Positions 46,394 to 60,300 of a stretch of 64,000 nucleotides of DNA are shown piece after piece. The notes beneath the pieces were generated by a model. The model searched no databases, was not told the DNA's origin, and worked only from the letters and a program-made list of their open reading frames with translations. Origin of the DNA: Scleroderma bovista (lineage: Eukaryota > Basidiomycota > Agaricomycetes > Boletales > Sclerodermataceae); the NCBI GenBank assembly GCA_037178675.1, contig JAYMGJ010000086.1, positions 62,001-126,000 of the forward strand, read 5' to 3'. A program made the translations under genes and the position numbers. Positions within the stretch are counted from its first letter, which is position 1; each line of letters starts with the position of its first letter.

Positions 46394-47009
46394 ATGACCG
46401 TTTCAACCTCTTCTCTTATATCTCGCAAGCTGTCTCACCAATCATCTCAAGACGAGCGCTTTCGTGCGCTAGACCGTAACTTGGCTAGGAAGTACGTTAT
46501 GCTCCTTCTGCGTCAGGCTCGCATGGCGGAGGCCAAACGGTTGAGGGAAGGCGATATGTTGTACAGACCAAGGTTCGTGCAATATTCTATTGTTACAAAT
46601 CCGACTCAATTTTGCTTTAGGGCGGAGATTTGTGATGACCCGTCCTCCACTCGCATAACAGCAATCTTGGAGCTTCCTGGTGTCAAATCAGAAGATATCC
46701 GGTTGCAAGTGGGCACGAACGATAAACTTCGGGTATCTGGCGAGCGCCAGAGGAAGATATCCCCTGACCAAGGGGTTGATGTCAAGTACCCCCTTCAGGA
46801 GATCAGATATGGAAAATACGAACGTGTCATTGACCTGCCACAGGGGACAATGGTAAGTCAGTGAAACTCATAGCTCCTTTCAAGCTCCTAAAACAGACCA
46901 GATGAGTACTATATCCGCTTCCATCGATGATGGATTGCTTCTTATTTCGTGGCCACGGGAGCCGCCCATCGCCACAACTTCAAGCACCGAGAGAGCCACC
47001 GAACCTTGA
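46394..47009 (+). CDS. Small heat-shock protein (HSP20/alpha-crystallin)
   Basis: Three exons (46394-46572, 46621-46852, 46902-47009) sum to 519 nt, 172 aa. An N-terminal basic, helical region is followed by the alpha-crystallin beta-sandwich, recognisable from ITAILELPGVKSEDIRLQV, LRVSGERQRK, YGKYERVIDLPQG and a final DDGLLLISWP in the place of the family motif GVLxVxxPK. The tail (PPIATTSSTERATEP) lacks the usual I/V-X-I/V motif in an obvious form. These ATP-independent holdases form cytosolic oligomers and protect client proteins. The first Met is preceded by a TATA box and an HSE-like site. Confidence 0.88.
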
Positions 47010-50000
47010 TTGTACAGCAGCAGGTGCTGCAGCACATTTTACTCGCTTTGGGATATTGTTATCGGGATTGCATCCACGCTTTACTTTACATAATGAGTGG
47101 GCTTTTGTTTGCTGCGCATGACATTGATACGAGCTGTATGTTTAGGATACTTTTATGATAGACAGTTTTTTCTTGGACTTGAAACCCCCCTCATTACTGT
47201 ATCAATTTTGCATTGGAATACTGTATCGACACAGCGTATAATTCCTGTAGGTTCACATTATTCGATATGGAAAGCGAAACCGCATCATCATCCTTGAAAA
47301 GAGCTATCTAGTGGTGAGTCGGTGACAGAGAGGTATTTTCGCCCCAAGATTCTTCTGTGACATTCTGACTCCTCCTCAAGGTATTTTTCTATAGCTCCCT
47401 GACCCCTCGGTGCCAGCACATTCTGTTGGAACGGCGCCGGGAAGCCGCGATTGGCAAGTGGAACTCGTAAGTCATGGGGCATGCTGAGTTGGCGAGCTGC
47501 GCGGTGTGGAATCACTGTAAGTGTCAAGTGTTCTGGCATGTGTCTGATGTCGGACAGCCATTTCCCTTTCCCTGGCAATCGGCGCCCCAAGAAGCTCAGG
47601 CCTTGCGTCCTTCCCTTCAACGCCGCACATCGCCTTCGAATGGTGACGCGCGTTGCATCCACAGCTGCGGTGAAGAACAGTCTTCAGCTGACAGCCCCGA
47701 GTCATTATTGTTTTACAATTAAAGCGACTCGAGTCAAATATATCGCCACAGGAGATACAATATGCAAGAAAACTCCGCACCCAGAAAGGGGTAACAATAG
47801 CAGAATATTTGCAAAGTTGCCGATCACTTGGAGTCATTTCATGTCAAAAGCATATGATAACAGGCGCGACGTTCGAGTCACACCTGTATATCATTTAATT
47901 CGGACGCGTGTGCATCAACGCCCCTACCAACCGATTCTGCTCCTCGGCGCAGAGAAGCTGCTACTAATCAGTGGCTTTTCACACTGACACGATGCTGCAT
48001 GTAGTGCTGAAGGCGCCGACACCTGCATCCCCTTCCATTCCTGCACTAGAAGATACCCGCAAAGCACGGAGGATGAGTATGGTATGAAAAGCGCGACACC
48101 TGGCCAACGTTGTAGGCGCTACAGCACTATCCACATCGTACAAGTGATTGGCAACGTTGATCTTGTACCTGGCTAACCCACACCATTGGTACATACTCGG
48201 TTATCAAAGGTTGGCCGTATATTTACCTTTAAGACACCGGACTAGTAGGTAGTACAGCATGTTGGTTTACTTGGTTGGCTGGCATCGTTCCGCGCTTATA
48301 GGTACCATGGTAGCTGCGGTGCAGGCCCACCAAGCAGAATCGGGAATGAAACACGTCCGTTGCAATTGACGCTGACGAGTTCGTTGAATTACTGGTGTTA
48401 GTACACTACTAGCCAGTGGGCCAGTGAACGGAGTGCGTATACTTTCTCTTTCAACCCCCTAGGGTCTTGGCGCGCCTTGCTGACATAAATAGTGATCAGA
48501 CAGACCTACCAATCTAGTGTCTTAATGCGCTGCCAACCCAGCGCCCCATAGCCGCGGTGGAAATCTACTGCCGTCACCCAGGCAAGGAGTAGCTTTCCAA
48601 GTCCTCATGGATCAACTTGCTGTGTTTGCTATAAAAATCACATCGACCAGTCAATCAAACTAGACTGACTGCGAGTATCAGTTCATGATTAAGGAGAGCA
48701 TCGCATTGAACCTGCTAGTAACAGTCGCAAGTTTGGCTGATCTCCTTGATTGATATTGAATGAATGTCAGCCACTGACGTAGTTTATTCCTTACCAAACT
48801 CAGTGGGCGTTAACGTTGTTGGATGCTACTAGTAGATAAATAGTCGAGCACCACGGCAAGCGCCATGGTATTACATAATCACGAAATAAAGCTAATCTAT
48901 TTCCATCCGGGTTAGTTCTTCTTGGTCTAAACAGGGGCAATGACATTCAGTTGCAGTGTTCCGTAGTGTGATAAACTCATTGGCTGCCACCAGTGTGTCA
49001 AGTTCAGAACCTGCACCCATTGCACCCGTAGCTAGTTGGAATCAAACAGGGGATCCAGGGTCAGTGCAAATTTAGGGCGACTCATCGCCTTTCATTCCTA
49101 GTTCCCCTGTCTTCCTTTCCATCGTTGTCACTGGGGACTCAGGCCTCAGGTAAAGGATTTAAATCAGGAAAATATATTCATTCTGATTCTGAGTGGACCA
49201 TTAATTCCTTGTCGCAGTTATAACACATGGGCGCGGTGACTTCGCAGTCATTGATATTTCTGTATTGATTGTCTACTTGGTGTATGAAGATAATGTTGGA
49301 TCGACTGACATTCCGGACCCCAGCTATTTGCATGTTAGATGGATGTATGATGAGGAATGCGCACTATACAGCGGTGTTCTACGAGAAAGCGAGCCAGACC
49401 ATTGGAGATAGAACACCCATAGGCGACTTCATGCGGTTGTACCACGCCTGTTCCAGGGACCTCATGAGCGATGCATGGCAGTGTAAATGAACCTGCCATC
49501 GAGACGTGCGGTTTCAGAAACAGTATCGAAGTACATCAGTCTACGGGCAACGCAGCCCTGGGAGTTACGAGCTTCGAGATGGGAATGAACAGAATGCTGC
49601 ATGGCCGCTTGGACTTGGAATGGTATCTGCCGCGAATGAAGTGACAGGGAAATAGCTGTGAAATGGTGTGCCTGTCTGCCTGAACTGCGATAAGGACTCT
49701 GTAAGGAAACGCGTTTTCTCGGCAAGACCACTACATGGGACAGATAAGTGCATAGGCATGCCATTTGGGTATCCTACGCTGTATGACAGACTGAGGCCCA
49801 TTGCCACCTCAGTTGCATCGCCCCAGATAGGATAGGCATCTGTGAGGGCCACTGCATCTTCCTTTGGATGACACCGTCTGCCTGTGGTTCAACTCAGGCA
49901 TGATTTACTTTCCTGTGTCCAGCACTTCATCGTCCAAATGGTGCAAGAGGTGAACTAGCATTGGAGAGCTCAGAGCGTTGGCCAGATACATGGTTGAGTC

Positions 50001-50589
50001 AGAGCTTACTGCGGCGCCCATAGTACCACGAGAGCACGGAAGCGGCGGCCTTTGAGTCACAGCGAGTCAGTGTCACTGTCAACACAGCACACATGTCCGC
50101 AAGGACGCCCTTTCACGAGCCGAAATAAAGTAGAATAGTTGTAGTTTTGCAGGACGGCCTGTATTATGAGGGAAGCCACGCAGTCTTCAATGTTCAGTAA
50201 CGGTCAGCGACACCTGATTGTGCACTTAGTTGGGGACATTGACATACTTACATGGTACCGTTGCACAATAGTGAAGGTAAAACCCCCAGTCATGAAGTCG
50301 TGATCGAGTGAATCTCGAGGTAGGATGTTAGTTGTGAGTAGGTACTGCCACGCAAAATGGTCAACGAAAAACCCGTGAACGAACTGACTATAGTCTAATA
50401 GTGCTCAACGACACTTTCCAAGTCTGATCTACTTGATGGAGTAACTGCGAAAGCTAAGAATGCAATTGCAAATTTTGGCTAAGCAGGATGATGTTGGCGG
50501 TCTGGTCATTACTAGCGATAGAAGAAAAAGAATTATATGTATGGCAAGAATAATCTGCATACGCATACCGGTGGTAAAATAGAACACTA
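47010..50589. other. Gene-poor region
   Basis: About 3.6 kb without a recognisable gene. The best open frames are 47662-47288 (minus, 124 codons), converging on the HSP20 3' end, and 49852-49565 (minus, 95 codons). Neither has a known domain. Around 48235-48850 the bases tactagtag and the run tgttggttta/cgttgttgg recur near both ends, which might be remains of a terminal repeat, but I cannot establish an element. Confidence 0.35.
47288..47662 (-). CDS. Hypothetical ORF, doubtful
   Basis: A 124-codon minus-strand frame starting MDATRVTIRRR and ending in SPLDSSFQG. It is basic at the N-terminus, which could suggest a mitochondrial or ribosomal protein, but a second overlapping frame of similar length (47837-47472) looks equally protein-like. 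No homology is recognised. Confidence 0.2.
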   Translation of the reverse strand: MDATRVTIRRRCAALKGRTQGLSFLGRRLPGKGKWLSDIRHMPEHLTLTVIPHRAARQLSMPHDLRVPLANRGFPAPFQQNVLAPRGQGAIEKYLEEESECHRRILGRKYLSVTDSPLDSSFQG

Positions 50590-51052
50590 TTAGGCTGATT
50601 CTCCTGCAGTCAATGGCACTTCTTGTGAGTGTCGGGGTTCACGGGGCCCCTGTATTACCATCCCTCTAGTGGCCTTCAATGGTTCGGTCTCCACTGGCGT
50701 AACCAGCGTGTACTTTGACTTGTCCCTCGTACGCTCCATCTCCTTCTGCATCTGTTTCTCGAAGAGTTCCTCGTCATCAAGGGAGTCTCTGCAACAGCAT
50801 CCACACCATCCATGGCTACTACAGCATGCTCTGTTAACACCAATCTCCCCTAGCAGTCACGACGGTGTCCAGATATTGAGCATCAGCACACAGCGTGGAA
50901 GATGTGAGGACGAACTAAGACTGCACAGCGATGTAGCTGTTGATCCGGTTACCATACCTAACGGTTGACTGAGGTGGAGCGACGGCGCAGGATCAATCGG
51001 ACTTACAGCAGCCTCCACAGAAAATGACCAGACAATGTGCAACTGCTGACAT
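50590..51052 (-). CDS. Small Cys-rich protein, tandem family member 1
   Basis: Exons 51052-51007 (46 nt), 50957-50916 (42 nt) and 50828-50590 (239 nt) give 108 aa. A short hydrophobic N-terminal part (HCLVIFCGGCCMVTG) is followed by CCSSHGWCGCCCRDSLDDEE, then a charged coil-like stretch (LFEKQMQKEMERTRDK) and a polar tail ending QEVPLTAGESA. There are about 11 cysteines in the first 50 residues. No signal peptide is clear; the hydrophobic Cys-rich part could be palmitoylated or membrane-associated. The second intron could also end two bases earlier with a different donor. I know no named family. Its tandem partner is 51965-51566. Confidence 0.6.
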
Positions 51053-51565
51053 ACTTCTTTCCGTGTCTGTCGGTTGGATAGGAAGTAATGGATGATGGTC
51101 TTACGGCGCAACAGAAATGGGCGTTAGAAAGATTGGGAACGTTGAGAACGTTGAGAGCCATCCACTGAGTACACAGAATGGTTCCACTCGCTTGTATGGC
51201 CTTGGCGCTAGAATCTCGTAAACGAGGCTGCTAAACCTACACGTAATGACCAAATTGGAAATTCCAGCAAGTTTTGGTGAAATCCGCGAGGTTGAGTCTT
51301 TGAGATACCTGCTCGCTCCTGGTACAGGCGGTCAGTAGCACGAAGATACAAAATAGTGTGATACATTAGGAAAGCGCTTAGTTCTACGAGCTTTTTTCTA
51401 AGCCCAACGAAGGTAATGCCTCCCAGACTAGTGTTAAACGCGGGAGGACAGCACCCAAGAATAGCTGTACTTGGACCCAGCGACTAACGGTACGTTAGCC
51501 CGTTCTTCTCGCAAGTGTTTCATTCTTCCGACTCACGTTGCACTTTATGAAGGCTTGTCAATACA

Positions 51566-51965
51566 CTAGGCTGATTGGTCCACAGTCATTTCCTGTGTAG
51601 GGGGTGGTTGTGCGCTAATCGGTTTATCATTGTTCGCTTGCCTCCGCTCTTGGTCCTTCTTCAACCGCTCGTCGAAGTCATCATGATCGAAACAGGAGGC
51701 ACAACGATCACCACAGCATCCCCTTTGTCCACCACAGCACGAAGGGCCATCGGCACCGAATGCATCTTGGATCCGAGTTCCAGCAGACTTCTTGCAGACG
51801 GAAGGATCAACTTACGAAGGTTGCACCACTTTTGGAGACCAGATACGATTACTATACCTATGGGGAGACGAACACGGGTCACAGTGACTCCAGTGATAAG
51901 AAACGAGGCTTACAGCAGCATGCACAGATACCAGCATCAGCTGCTGCAGCTGTTGAGTCAGCCAT
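51566..51965 (-). CDS. Small Cys-rich protein, tandem family member 2
   Basis: Exons 51965-51914 (52 nt), 51857-51816 (42 nt) and 51765-51566 (200 nt) encode 97 aa. The order mirrors member 1: ICACCCIVIVSGLQKWCNL (hydrophobic, Cys-rich), then GPSCCGGQRGCCGDRCASC, an acidic turn FDHDDFDE, a charged helix RLKKDQERRQ, and a tail ending in MTVDQSA. Both introns are in phase 1, as in member 1, and the middle exon is 42 nt in both. CC and CCG pairs would suit metal binding or acylation. The plus-strand frames over the gene are shadows. No domain I can name. Confidence 0.62.
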
Positions 51966-52205
51966 GGCTGGAGGTGAGGTTGGATACGTGGACAAAACGT
52001 GCCCACAGCTTATACGGTAAATAACTATGCGCCAGAGTAGGCCGTGGGGTATGTGCCCACCTGCTACACAAGGATATGCTATGGTAGCAGTTGGGAGCGA
52101 TGGGCGGTGGGAAAGTCACTGGTCTGTGTCAGCAACCTTATTCAGCTCGATGACGACCGCATATCGAGCTCCAGTGAATCAATACGGGTGTAAAGCATTC
52201 GCCAA
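51966..52205. promoter_or_regulatory. Divergent promoter between Cys-rich member 2 and TBCC
   Basis: 240 bp between two head-to-head start codons, compact and without an obvious TATA element. Confidence 0.4.
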
Positions 52206-53361
52206 ATGGCAGAATCCAAGTGGACGTTTGCACAGAATTTCTACAGCGACTTCCACGTAAAGACGACTGGTTTGCCTCCGTATACACGTCGGGTATTCCT
52301 CTGTTCTGACACTGGCACACAGAGCTCGCATCGCATCTGGACGCCCTCAAATGTAGCTCTGGTGCAACCCCCAATGAAGTTCAGGCTGTTGCGGTTGACA
52401 TATCGCAGCTGGCGAAACGCCTCAGTGAGGCGACGGGTAGTCTGCCCAGCTACGACCAGAGACAGTGCGAGATAGTACGCTTTCGAGCCATTCGCTGAGA
52501 TATGCATCATCTAAGGAGTTATTAGCAACTCAAGGTTCTCGAGAAGGCACTCGAAGAACTGCGGGGCACATCCAGTGCAGTTCCGAAATTCTCATTCAAG
52601 CGCAAGAGTGCCCGATCGAAGACAGCAGTCGAACCCTCCGGAATTATACCGACTTCACGAGACGCGTTGCCTGTAGTCGACTTGGCATCTTCTCTCTCGT
52701 CCCGATATCTGACCATCTCAGACTTGGAAGATCGGAACCACCCAGGGGAGATGACCCTGTCCGACATTTCCAACTGCATCGTGAACTTGTTACATGATCA
52801 TACAACAGATTTCTCAGCCGTCCATTTGCAGCGTGTCTCGGACAGTGTCCTTCTCTTGCCGCATATCAATGGAAGTATCCTTCTTCACGACATGTCCAAT
52901 TGCGTGCTCGTTGTCGGGTGTCATCAGGTACAGAGGAAGTGGTCTCTCATCGACGATAAACTCAATCGTGGTGGCTGGCCTAGTTTCGAATGCACAGCTC
53001 GACAAGGGTAGACGTTTACGTGTCTGCTGGAACAAACCCAATCATAGAACATTGTTCGGATATCCGGTTTTCTGTGTATCCCAACTCGTTGCTGCAAGCC
53101 CCTTCTCAGCAGGTCTGTGGATCTCCCCGTCAGATAGCCAACCACTTATCAATATTGCCCAACTAACAGGCCAAAGAGGTTTTCACAGTGCAGGACTTCT
53201 CACACATACGGGAGACTGCCTCGCCGAACTGGAGTGTTTTACCTGAGGATAAAAGACAACGAAATTGGCCAGTTTCGCCTCTTCAGGGGCAAATGCTGAT
53301 CGCCGAACTGAGGTCAATATTACCAGGCGACGGAGATAAGAAGGGCGCTTCACAGGATTGA
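52206..53361 (+). CDS. Tubulin-folding cofactor C (TBCC)
   Basis: Five exons (52206-52256, 52325-52474, 52526-52927, 52984-53112, 53194-53361) sum to exactly 900 nt, 299 aa. The N-terminal half is helical (LASHLDALKC, EVQAVAVDISQLAKRLSEA, KVLEKALEELRG), matching the TBCC spectrin-like domain. The C-terminal half is a CARP/C-CAP beta helix with SDISNCIVNLL, SILLHDMSNCVLVVGCHQ and FRMHSSTRVDVYV, then NPIIEHCSDIRF. The catalytic Arg of the GAP finger is expected in the CHQ-FRMHSS stretch (human QLRIHST), where Arg is present. A SPNWSVLP segment close to the end is also typical. TBCC activates GTP hydrolysis by beta-tubulin in the cofactor D/E complex, releasing native dimers. Confidence 0.9.
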
Positions 53362-53540
53362 TGACTTGCGTAGAATGGTATCAAGATCGATGATGTTATT
53401 CACCTGGAGTGGTGGTTAAGATCACTGAGTGGGTTCGCCGCAGGCACCGCATGTACGCCGAACACACCAACCTCATCAAACAAGTGCTACATTACAAAGA
53501 ATATCAGGCTTTATGATACAATGGTGTACACCCGCAACAA

Positions 53541-54138
<598 letters not shown>

Positions 54139-54310
54139 GGCAGCGGTGGTATGGGTTGAGCGATAGATTAGGATTGGCTGGCAGTGGGGATTACTAAGCA
54201 GGGGATTGTGCACGTGATGCGACGCGGTCGCGTCTCGAGTCTACCCTAAAGTGGCCTTGTTGAGTTTGCCTTTCTGTTGTGCCGCTTGTTGGCAATGTAC
54301 TGATAGCAGC
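54139..54310. promoter_or_regulatory. Short divergent promoter of RBX1 and PH-domain gene
   Basis: Only 172 bp separate the two start codons, so the promoters must overlap. A cacgtgatg motif near 54210 contains an E-box-like CACGTG. Confidence 0.45.
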
Positions 54311-57300
54311 ATGACAAGCTACGGCTCGAGTACTGACCGGCGCTCCCCAACGTATGGGACCGCCACCTTTTCTACTTTTTCCAACTCACAGACACCCATG
54401 TCGCCGTCTCGCTATTCTCACTCAAGCTCTGGTACGCCTCTTTGCATTCGTGTATCTCATCACTCACAACGTCCAAGATACACCCCTTGCCTCCTCCGAT
54501 GGCGAGGGCGCCACGTCTGATGTCCACATGAGACGTGTCAACGTTTCGCCCGGGGGATCTAGGCATTCTTATGATTCATTTTTTGAAGAAAACTCGTTGG
54601 AGGAAACCGCCGAAGTGGAAGCCGCGCTGAACGACATCGATCGCGAGTTCGAGAGCACAGAGGACATGCTCACCCAATGGTCTCGTGGCTCCTCATCCGC
54701 TGGACCGACCTACACTGGTACCACCCCATCGTATTCAACCAGTCTTGACACGTACTCCATCTACAATCGCGATGGAAACAGGTTGAGCACGATTTCAGAA
54801 CGCACAGAGAACATCCCTTCGCGTCCAGCTTCTCATGGCGCCCGGATTGTCACAGAAGCACACAGACTTTCCGCGCATCGCATCAATACTGCATCTCCAA
54901 GTCCCGCTCACACTCGGTCACAGACCGACTTTGTAGCTGACCGTGCTCCTGGTCGAAGAACTGGCGACCTTATAGCATTCTTCGAAGACAGGGCCTCGAC
55001 ACCCTCGGAGTCGTCATTCGGCCACACTCGCACCTCATCCATGCCAGCTTACCGTTCCCACAGCCCCTTCCACCCGGTCGGCCAGTCTACCCCCCACATG
55101 GGCACCACAACTGGGTATGGTACTTCTACAGGCTACGGTTCCCGCCCTTCTTCGCCTGCAAAGAGCAAAGCTGGGTCCACCATCTCATCAACATCTTCTG
55201 TTTCAGATTCTCTTTCTATGTCATCTTTGTTGGCTCCTCCTACTAGGGGTAATACTACTCTCACTCGCACCGGTACACAACTGAGCCCGAGCGACTTTGC
55301 AAGCACATTCTCGAACACTTTCACAGCGTCAAGAACCGCGTCCAACATTACTAGCATTACTCCAACCTCCACTCTTCGTCGCCCGCAAACGTCTCCTCGC
55401 TCTCCGCTCACGTCGGTCCGTAACATCGTTGCGGCATGGAAGGAACGCACCCCCTCGCTCACCAAATCGCCTCAATCGCCCACGGAGTCTACCACCTCCC
55501 CATCAAGCAAGGCAGGTCAAAGCGGGGGTCTCGGCAGAGTATTAAGTCTGAGACGACGCGCTGAACGAAGCGGCCCTCGCGCTCAGAACGGGCAATCTGG
55601 ATCTGGTGATGCAAACGGCAACCATCATCCCACGACGCCGAAAAGCATAGCTAGCAACATTATTCCTCCGCCGTTTGACATGACGGAATTGGGTGCCTAT
55701 GCTCGTGATAGCCGTGAGGTAAGCGACTTGTTTGCGGAATGGAGCCTTGGATTTACCTATTTTTTTTCAACAGCCCCTTCGGATTGGAGTTTTGTGGTAC
55801 CTTAACGTGCATTCGGGGCCGCCCTACAGGTGGCAACGGTGTGAGGCCCTTTTATATCCACACATGCTCGTGTTATCCTGGATCGCTCCAGGCGGAGGCA
55901 GAGGCGTTGTCACTCTGGACTTGTTAAACTGCACTGAAGTTCGCTCAGTCCCCTCCCCGACGCATTCTAGTGCCAGGGAGGACGTTGGAACCATTGCTGT
56001 TGGGGCGCAAGTCGCCGAGGGCCACGGTTCCAATTTATTGGAGCTACTTTGCCCCTTCCAATTATTATACAGCGATGGTGTGGAGAGGTTAGCTGCCGAA
56101 AGCGCCCGCGAGAGAGTTCGCTGGGTTAGTGCAATTTGGTGAGAATTAAATTCCAACTCCAGCTATGATGTGCAACTAAATTTCTTTACAGGGAAGCACT
56201 AGACCGTTCCGTCACACTGCCAAGCCGCTCAGAGCCAGGCTCTCCGACGGGATCCATTCGAACGATCCGCACGATAGCCAGTCAAACAAGTACGTCCGAA
56301 TCGGCATCGGGCTCAGCATCAACTGTTTTCGTCCCTCCGCTTCATTCTATCCCCAGCCTCTCCGACTTATCGGACACTCTAAGTACTGGGTCGCCATCAC
56401 GTGCACCCTCATATCCGACTCATCATACGCGCACCACTGATGATGCGGCTGTTTCGAACCAGTCATACGTGTATCCCGGTGACCCCCGTGTCATCGCTCC
56501 CAGTCGCAGCAGCTCGTTGCGCCGTGTTAGCTCACTGACCGATCTAGATGCGGAGTTCGCGACTGCTGTTAGTAGGGCAAGGAGTGCAAGGCCTGGGCTT
56601 GGGTTTGGGTTGAGTCTCGTTGGAGGTACAATTTTGGGAGACGGATCGCCTGTCACCGTTTCGAGCGGCCCGCGACTTGGTGGGGATGTCAGAGTGACAC
56701 CACCTCCCAGCTCGAAGACGAAGCCGAGGCCACTCTCCGATTTCTCCGATGATGCTTTCTTCTCGGCGGCTTCGAAGACATCAAGCGACACACGTTCTTC
56801 GTTTTACTCGCTGACATCGACGACCTCAACATCTGATCGGGACCCGACGACATCTGGCATTATCACTGATGAGACCGCGTTGGAGTTCACCTCCGGCGGC
56901 TCGAATACCGAGATCGTCCCATCTACACTATCATATAGACGCACTGAATCAAACTCATACCTTGGCGACTCCCATGATGGCTCTTTCGCGTGCAGTACAT
57001 GCACACCCACGTCTCCATCGCGTTCCTCATTGTCTAGGAGTGCTGAAATTCGCAGAAGGCGTTACACTAGGTGTTTGACGTGCTCAGAGGATGTGTCAGA
57101 CAAGGAAAATACGGCGTCTGGGTACACGCCCTCGGCAAGCCGATCCACGATGAGTACATGGACGAGGAGCTGTACTGCAACGCCAACGCCTGTTCCATCG
57201 ACTGCTGCGTTGTCGGTCCTCGATCTTCGTGACAGCTCTGGAAGCGAGGGATACGAGACTGCGAGCTCCCCATCGACGGCTTCATTCAAGTCGCTTCCTA

Positions 57301-60300
57301 CTATCCCGTCCGAGACTGACTACCACACTGCGTCGGTATGCAAAACTGATGCGTCATCAGAATTTTACACCGCTGATGTATGCAAGACGGAGGCATCTAC
57401 TGAATTCTACACTGCGGAGATCTGTCGATCTGAAGTCTCGACTGAGTTTGTCACGGCAGAGAAGTGCAAGACAGAGACGGAAACGGAATTCGTGACGGCA
57501 GACATTTGCGAGAGCGAGCGCTCAACGCAATTCGAGACCGCGTCGGTGTGCAAAACCATACCATCCGAAGCAAGTACGCCACGGTCGTTGGCCGTTGATC
57601 TTCCCTCCGAGAGAGCACCCACACCCCCCGTTAAAACACCTTCGGTTGTCCCATCCATTGTTTCAGAATCTGACGTCGAGCCACCGGTATCTCCTGCGGC
57701 GGTTCCTTTGCCTCCATCTGAATTTAGCCCAACGCTCTCTAGTGGCAGTCGTGAAGTCGAACCGGAGCTTCCTGCCGTGACTGAAGTGACGCATACTGAA
57801 ATTGTCTACACTGATGATTTGTCCATCACGCTTCCGTCTACTGTTTCGCCAACATCTCCCGGAGAATCGCTTAGGACAGGGACAATCAGCTTGACGGCGT
57901 CATCTAGATTAGTGGTCAGCGAATTACCCCCTGCTACCGAGTCTGAGCCAATCTTCAGTGATCTGTCATCAAGCGGCTCTGATGAAACTCTCGAACAAGA
58001 ACCAGAACCAGAGTCGGAACGCACGCCCTCTATTCATCCTTCCCAATGGGCGCTGGAGACAGATATGTCTTACGATTCAACTCATCTCCAACCCACGCCA
58101 TTTTCTCGATCCGTTTCTCTGCACGAGGATCATGATGAATCATACGAGACGTCCGTGATGCGTCCCAGCCCTTCTCCGCTGACCAGCCCTGGGGATCTTA
58201 CACTGATTTCAGAGACCATCTCTACGTCCACGCCTTCGTTACCACCTCCACCATTACCGCTTCCGCTGCCTCCAGTTCTCGCGCCTACCCCGACCCCCAT
58301 CAGTGTTCCACCGACCACCCCGGTTCCAAAACAAATCATGATTGTCTCTTCGCCGTCGCCGTCACTGTCTCGCACTCCCTCTACCGTATCTTCTGTGTCA
58401 AGCCTTAGTTCCCGCGAAGACTATGATGTTGTTTCCTTGCCAGATGTCCCACCGGCCTCTGACATTTCTACGGAACCGTCTTTGTTGTCAACGACAGTAA
58501 GTACTGGCACGCTATACGTGGTGAGTTCAATTTTGGAGCTTGACGATGGAAATTCTTACATGGGTTGTTTAGCATGTTGATCCGGTAGTGGTCCCTCTGC
58601 CTCCATCCCCTGCACCATCAATAAGTGTTAGTATGGCTACTCCCAGTACCAACAGGCCTTCTATTCGCACAACGCTGGTTACAGAAGCGGAAACAGAAGT
58701 CACTAGGACTGAGACAGTTACTCGCGATATCACTCGTGATATCGAGCGTATACTGCGCGAAATTCGAGAATTAGATCATTTGAGGGGCGAAGAAACACAC
58801 GGCGTCGCAGAAAATGTGCGCATAATCCGTGACGAGCTGCGACTGCTCTCGGAATATGTGCGAAACAGATTGATGACCACCGAACGCGTTGTTGTCACAC
58901 CGGCGGCGGCGGCGCCCACTGTCGTGCATAGAGACAGATCAGTAGGGGGCCGCAGTGACATATCTGAGCCCAGGATCACTCCTGCTGGACCCAGGGACCG
59001 TCCACATTTAGTTCCTGTTGAGATGTCTCCTCCTCTCACTCGAACTCCCTCGATCACGTCCTCCGCCTCCGGCCTATCGTACCTCTCATCGCATCACTCC
59101 GATGATGATCTTTTATATGGGGAACATGAAGTTGTGGAAGGGGAAGAATACGAGCTCCCGTCATCGCTTGCTTGGTCGTCATCGTCTCCGTCATCACCAT
59201 CCTCCGATCTCACGCCGTCTCTAGTCTCGTCGTCTGAACCCTCGCCAGGTCCAACTCTTTCTTTGACTTCATCCTCATTGACTCCGACGCCCCCGCCTTC
59301 ATCTCCTACGCCATCTTCGTCTTCCAGCAGCACTGCACGCCCCGTAGAATCACCATCCTTTTCTGCGCTGCGCGACATGCTCGCCAACTTAAGAGAACAG
59401 ATGAATGGTCTTTGGGAGGGCCAGTCATCGACACACCAAATACTTGATGAGCTGCGGCAGTCCCGTCCTATGCCTCAAGACAACGCGGAGGTACTCGAGC
59501 GCCTGGACACGATTGAAAGTCTTCTTCAACGCGTGATTGAAAGAACTGAATCGGTAACTGAAAGGCGGACGACAGAAACGGTCCGGGAGCGCGAAACCAG
59601 GAGACCAAGGGTGGAATCCATCTCGGAATCCTCCACTGATGCAGACAGTCTGTATCGTCGATGGTCCGATTTATTGCACCGACCCGACCACACGCGCATC
59701 CATGCTCCTACACCACGACATGTCGGCCCGTCTTTGGACGAACAATTGTTAGAATTACTCGGTGCTCCCCCTTCACAACGTCCGGCTGGAGTTCAACCAC
59801 CTCCGCCATTAATACCATTCATGTATCAGCCAACGCAGCGGCCGTCGAGATCGAGGAGCGCTAGCCCAGATCTAGAGAGGAGTACCACTGCGCCGCCTTT
59901 CACTGCGCCGGCCATATTTTCTCCTGAAACTATTCACGATCGTCCATTGCGGCGGCCTCATCCCAGGGCTCAATTCAGGCCACCACCAAGGGGACACCCT
60001 CCAGCTGAAAGACCTCAGCCCCCTGTCGTCCCTGTGCCTCAACCTCCCTTGACCCACACACCTCAGCCAATGCATACAATGGGTGATGCGCCAGCGGAGC
60101 GCACTCCCCATGTTCAACCCGCGTACCCGGTTGTGGTAAGCATTATTTTCTCGTAATTGCTCTTCTTAATTTTGTTGTAGCCCCCGTTGCATGAACGACC
60201 TCCAACGGCACCTGCGACATTAGGGGGCGTGGACGATCCGCATGCTTCAAGTAGCTGGTACCGAAGACGGCCGCATCGGGATGTCGTGAGTGTACTTTTC

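Noticed and set aside
48230..48850. Possible solo LTR bounded by tactagtag-like motifs
   Set aside because: The motifs are short and I could not identify matching TG...CA termini or a target duplication.
51661..52024. Plus-strand frames over Cys-rich member 2
   Set aside because: They have low-grade composition, whereas the minus strand gives a spliced protein homologous to its tandem neighbour.
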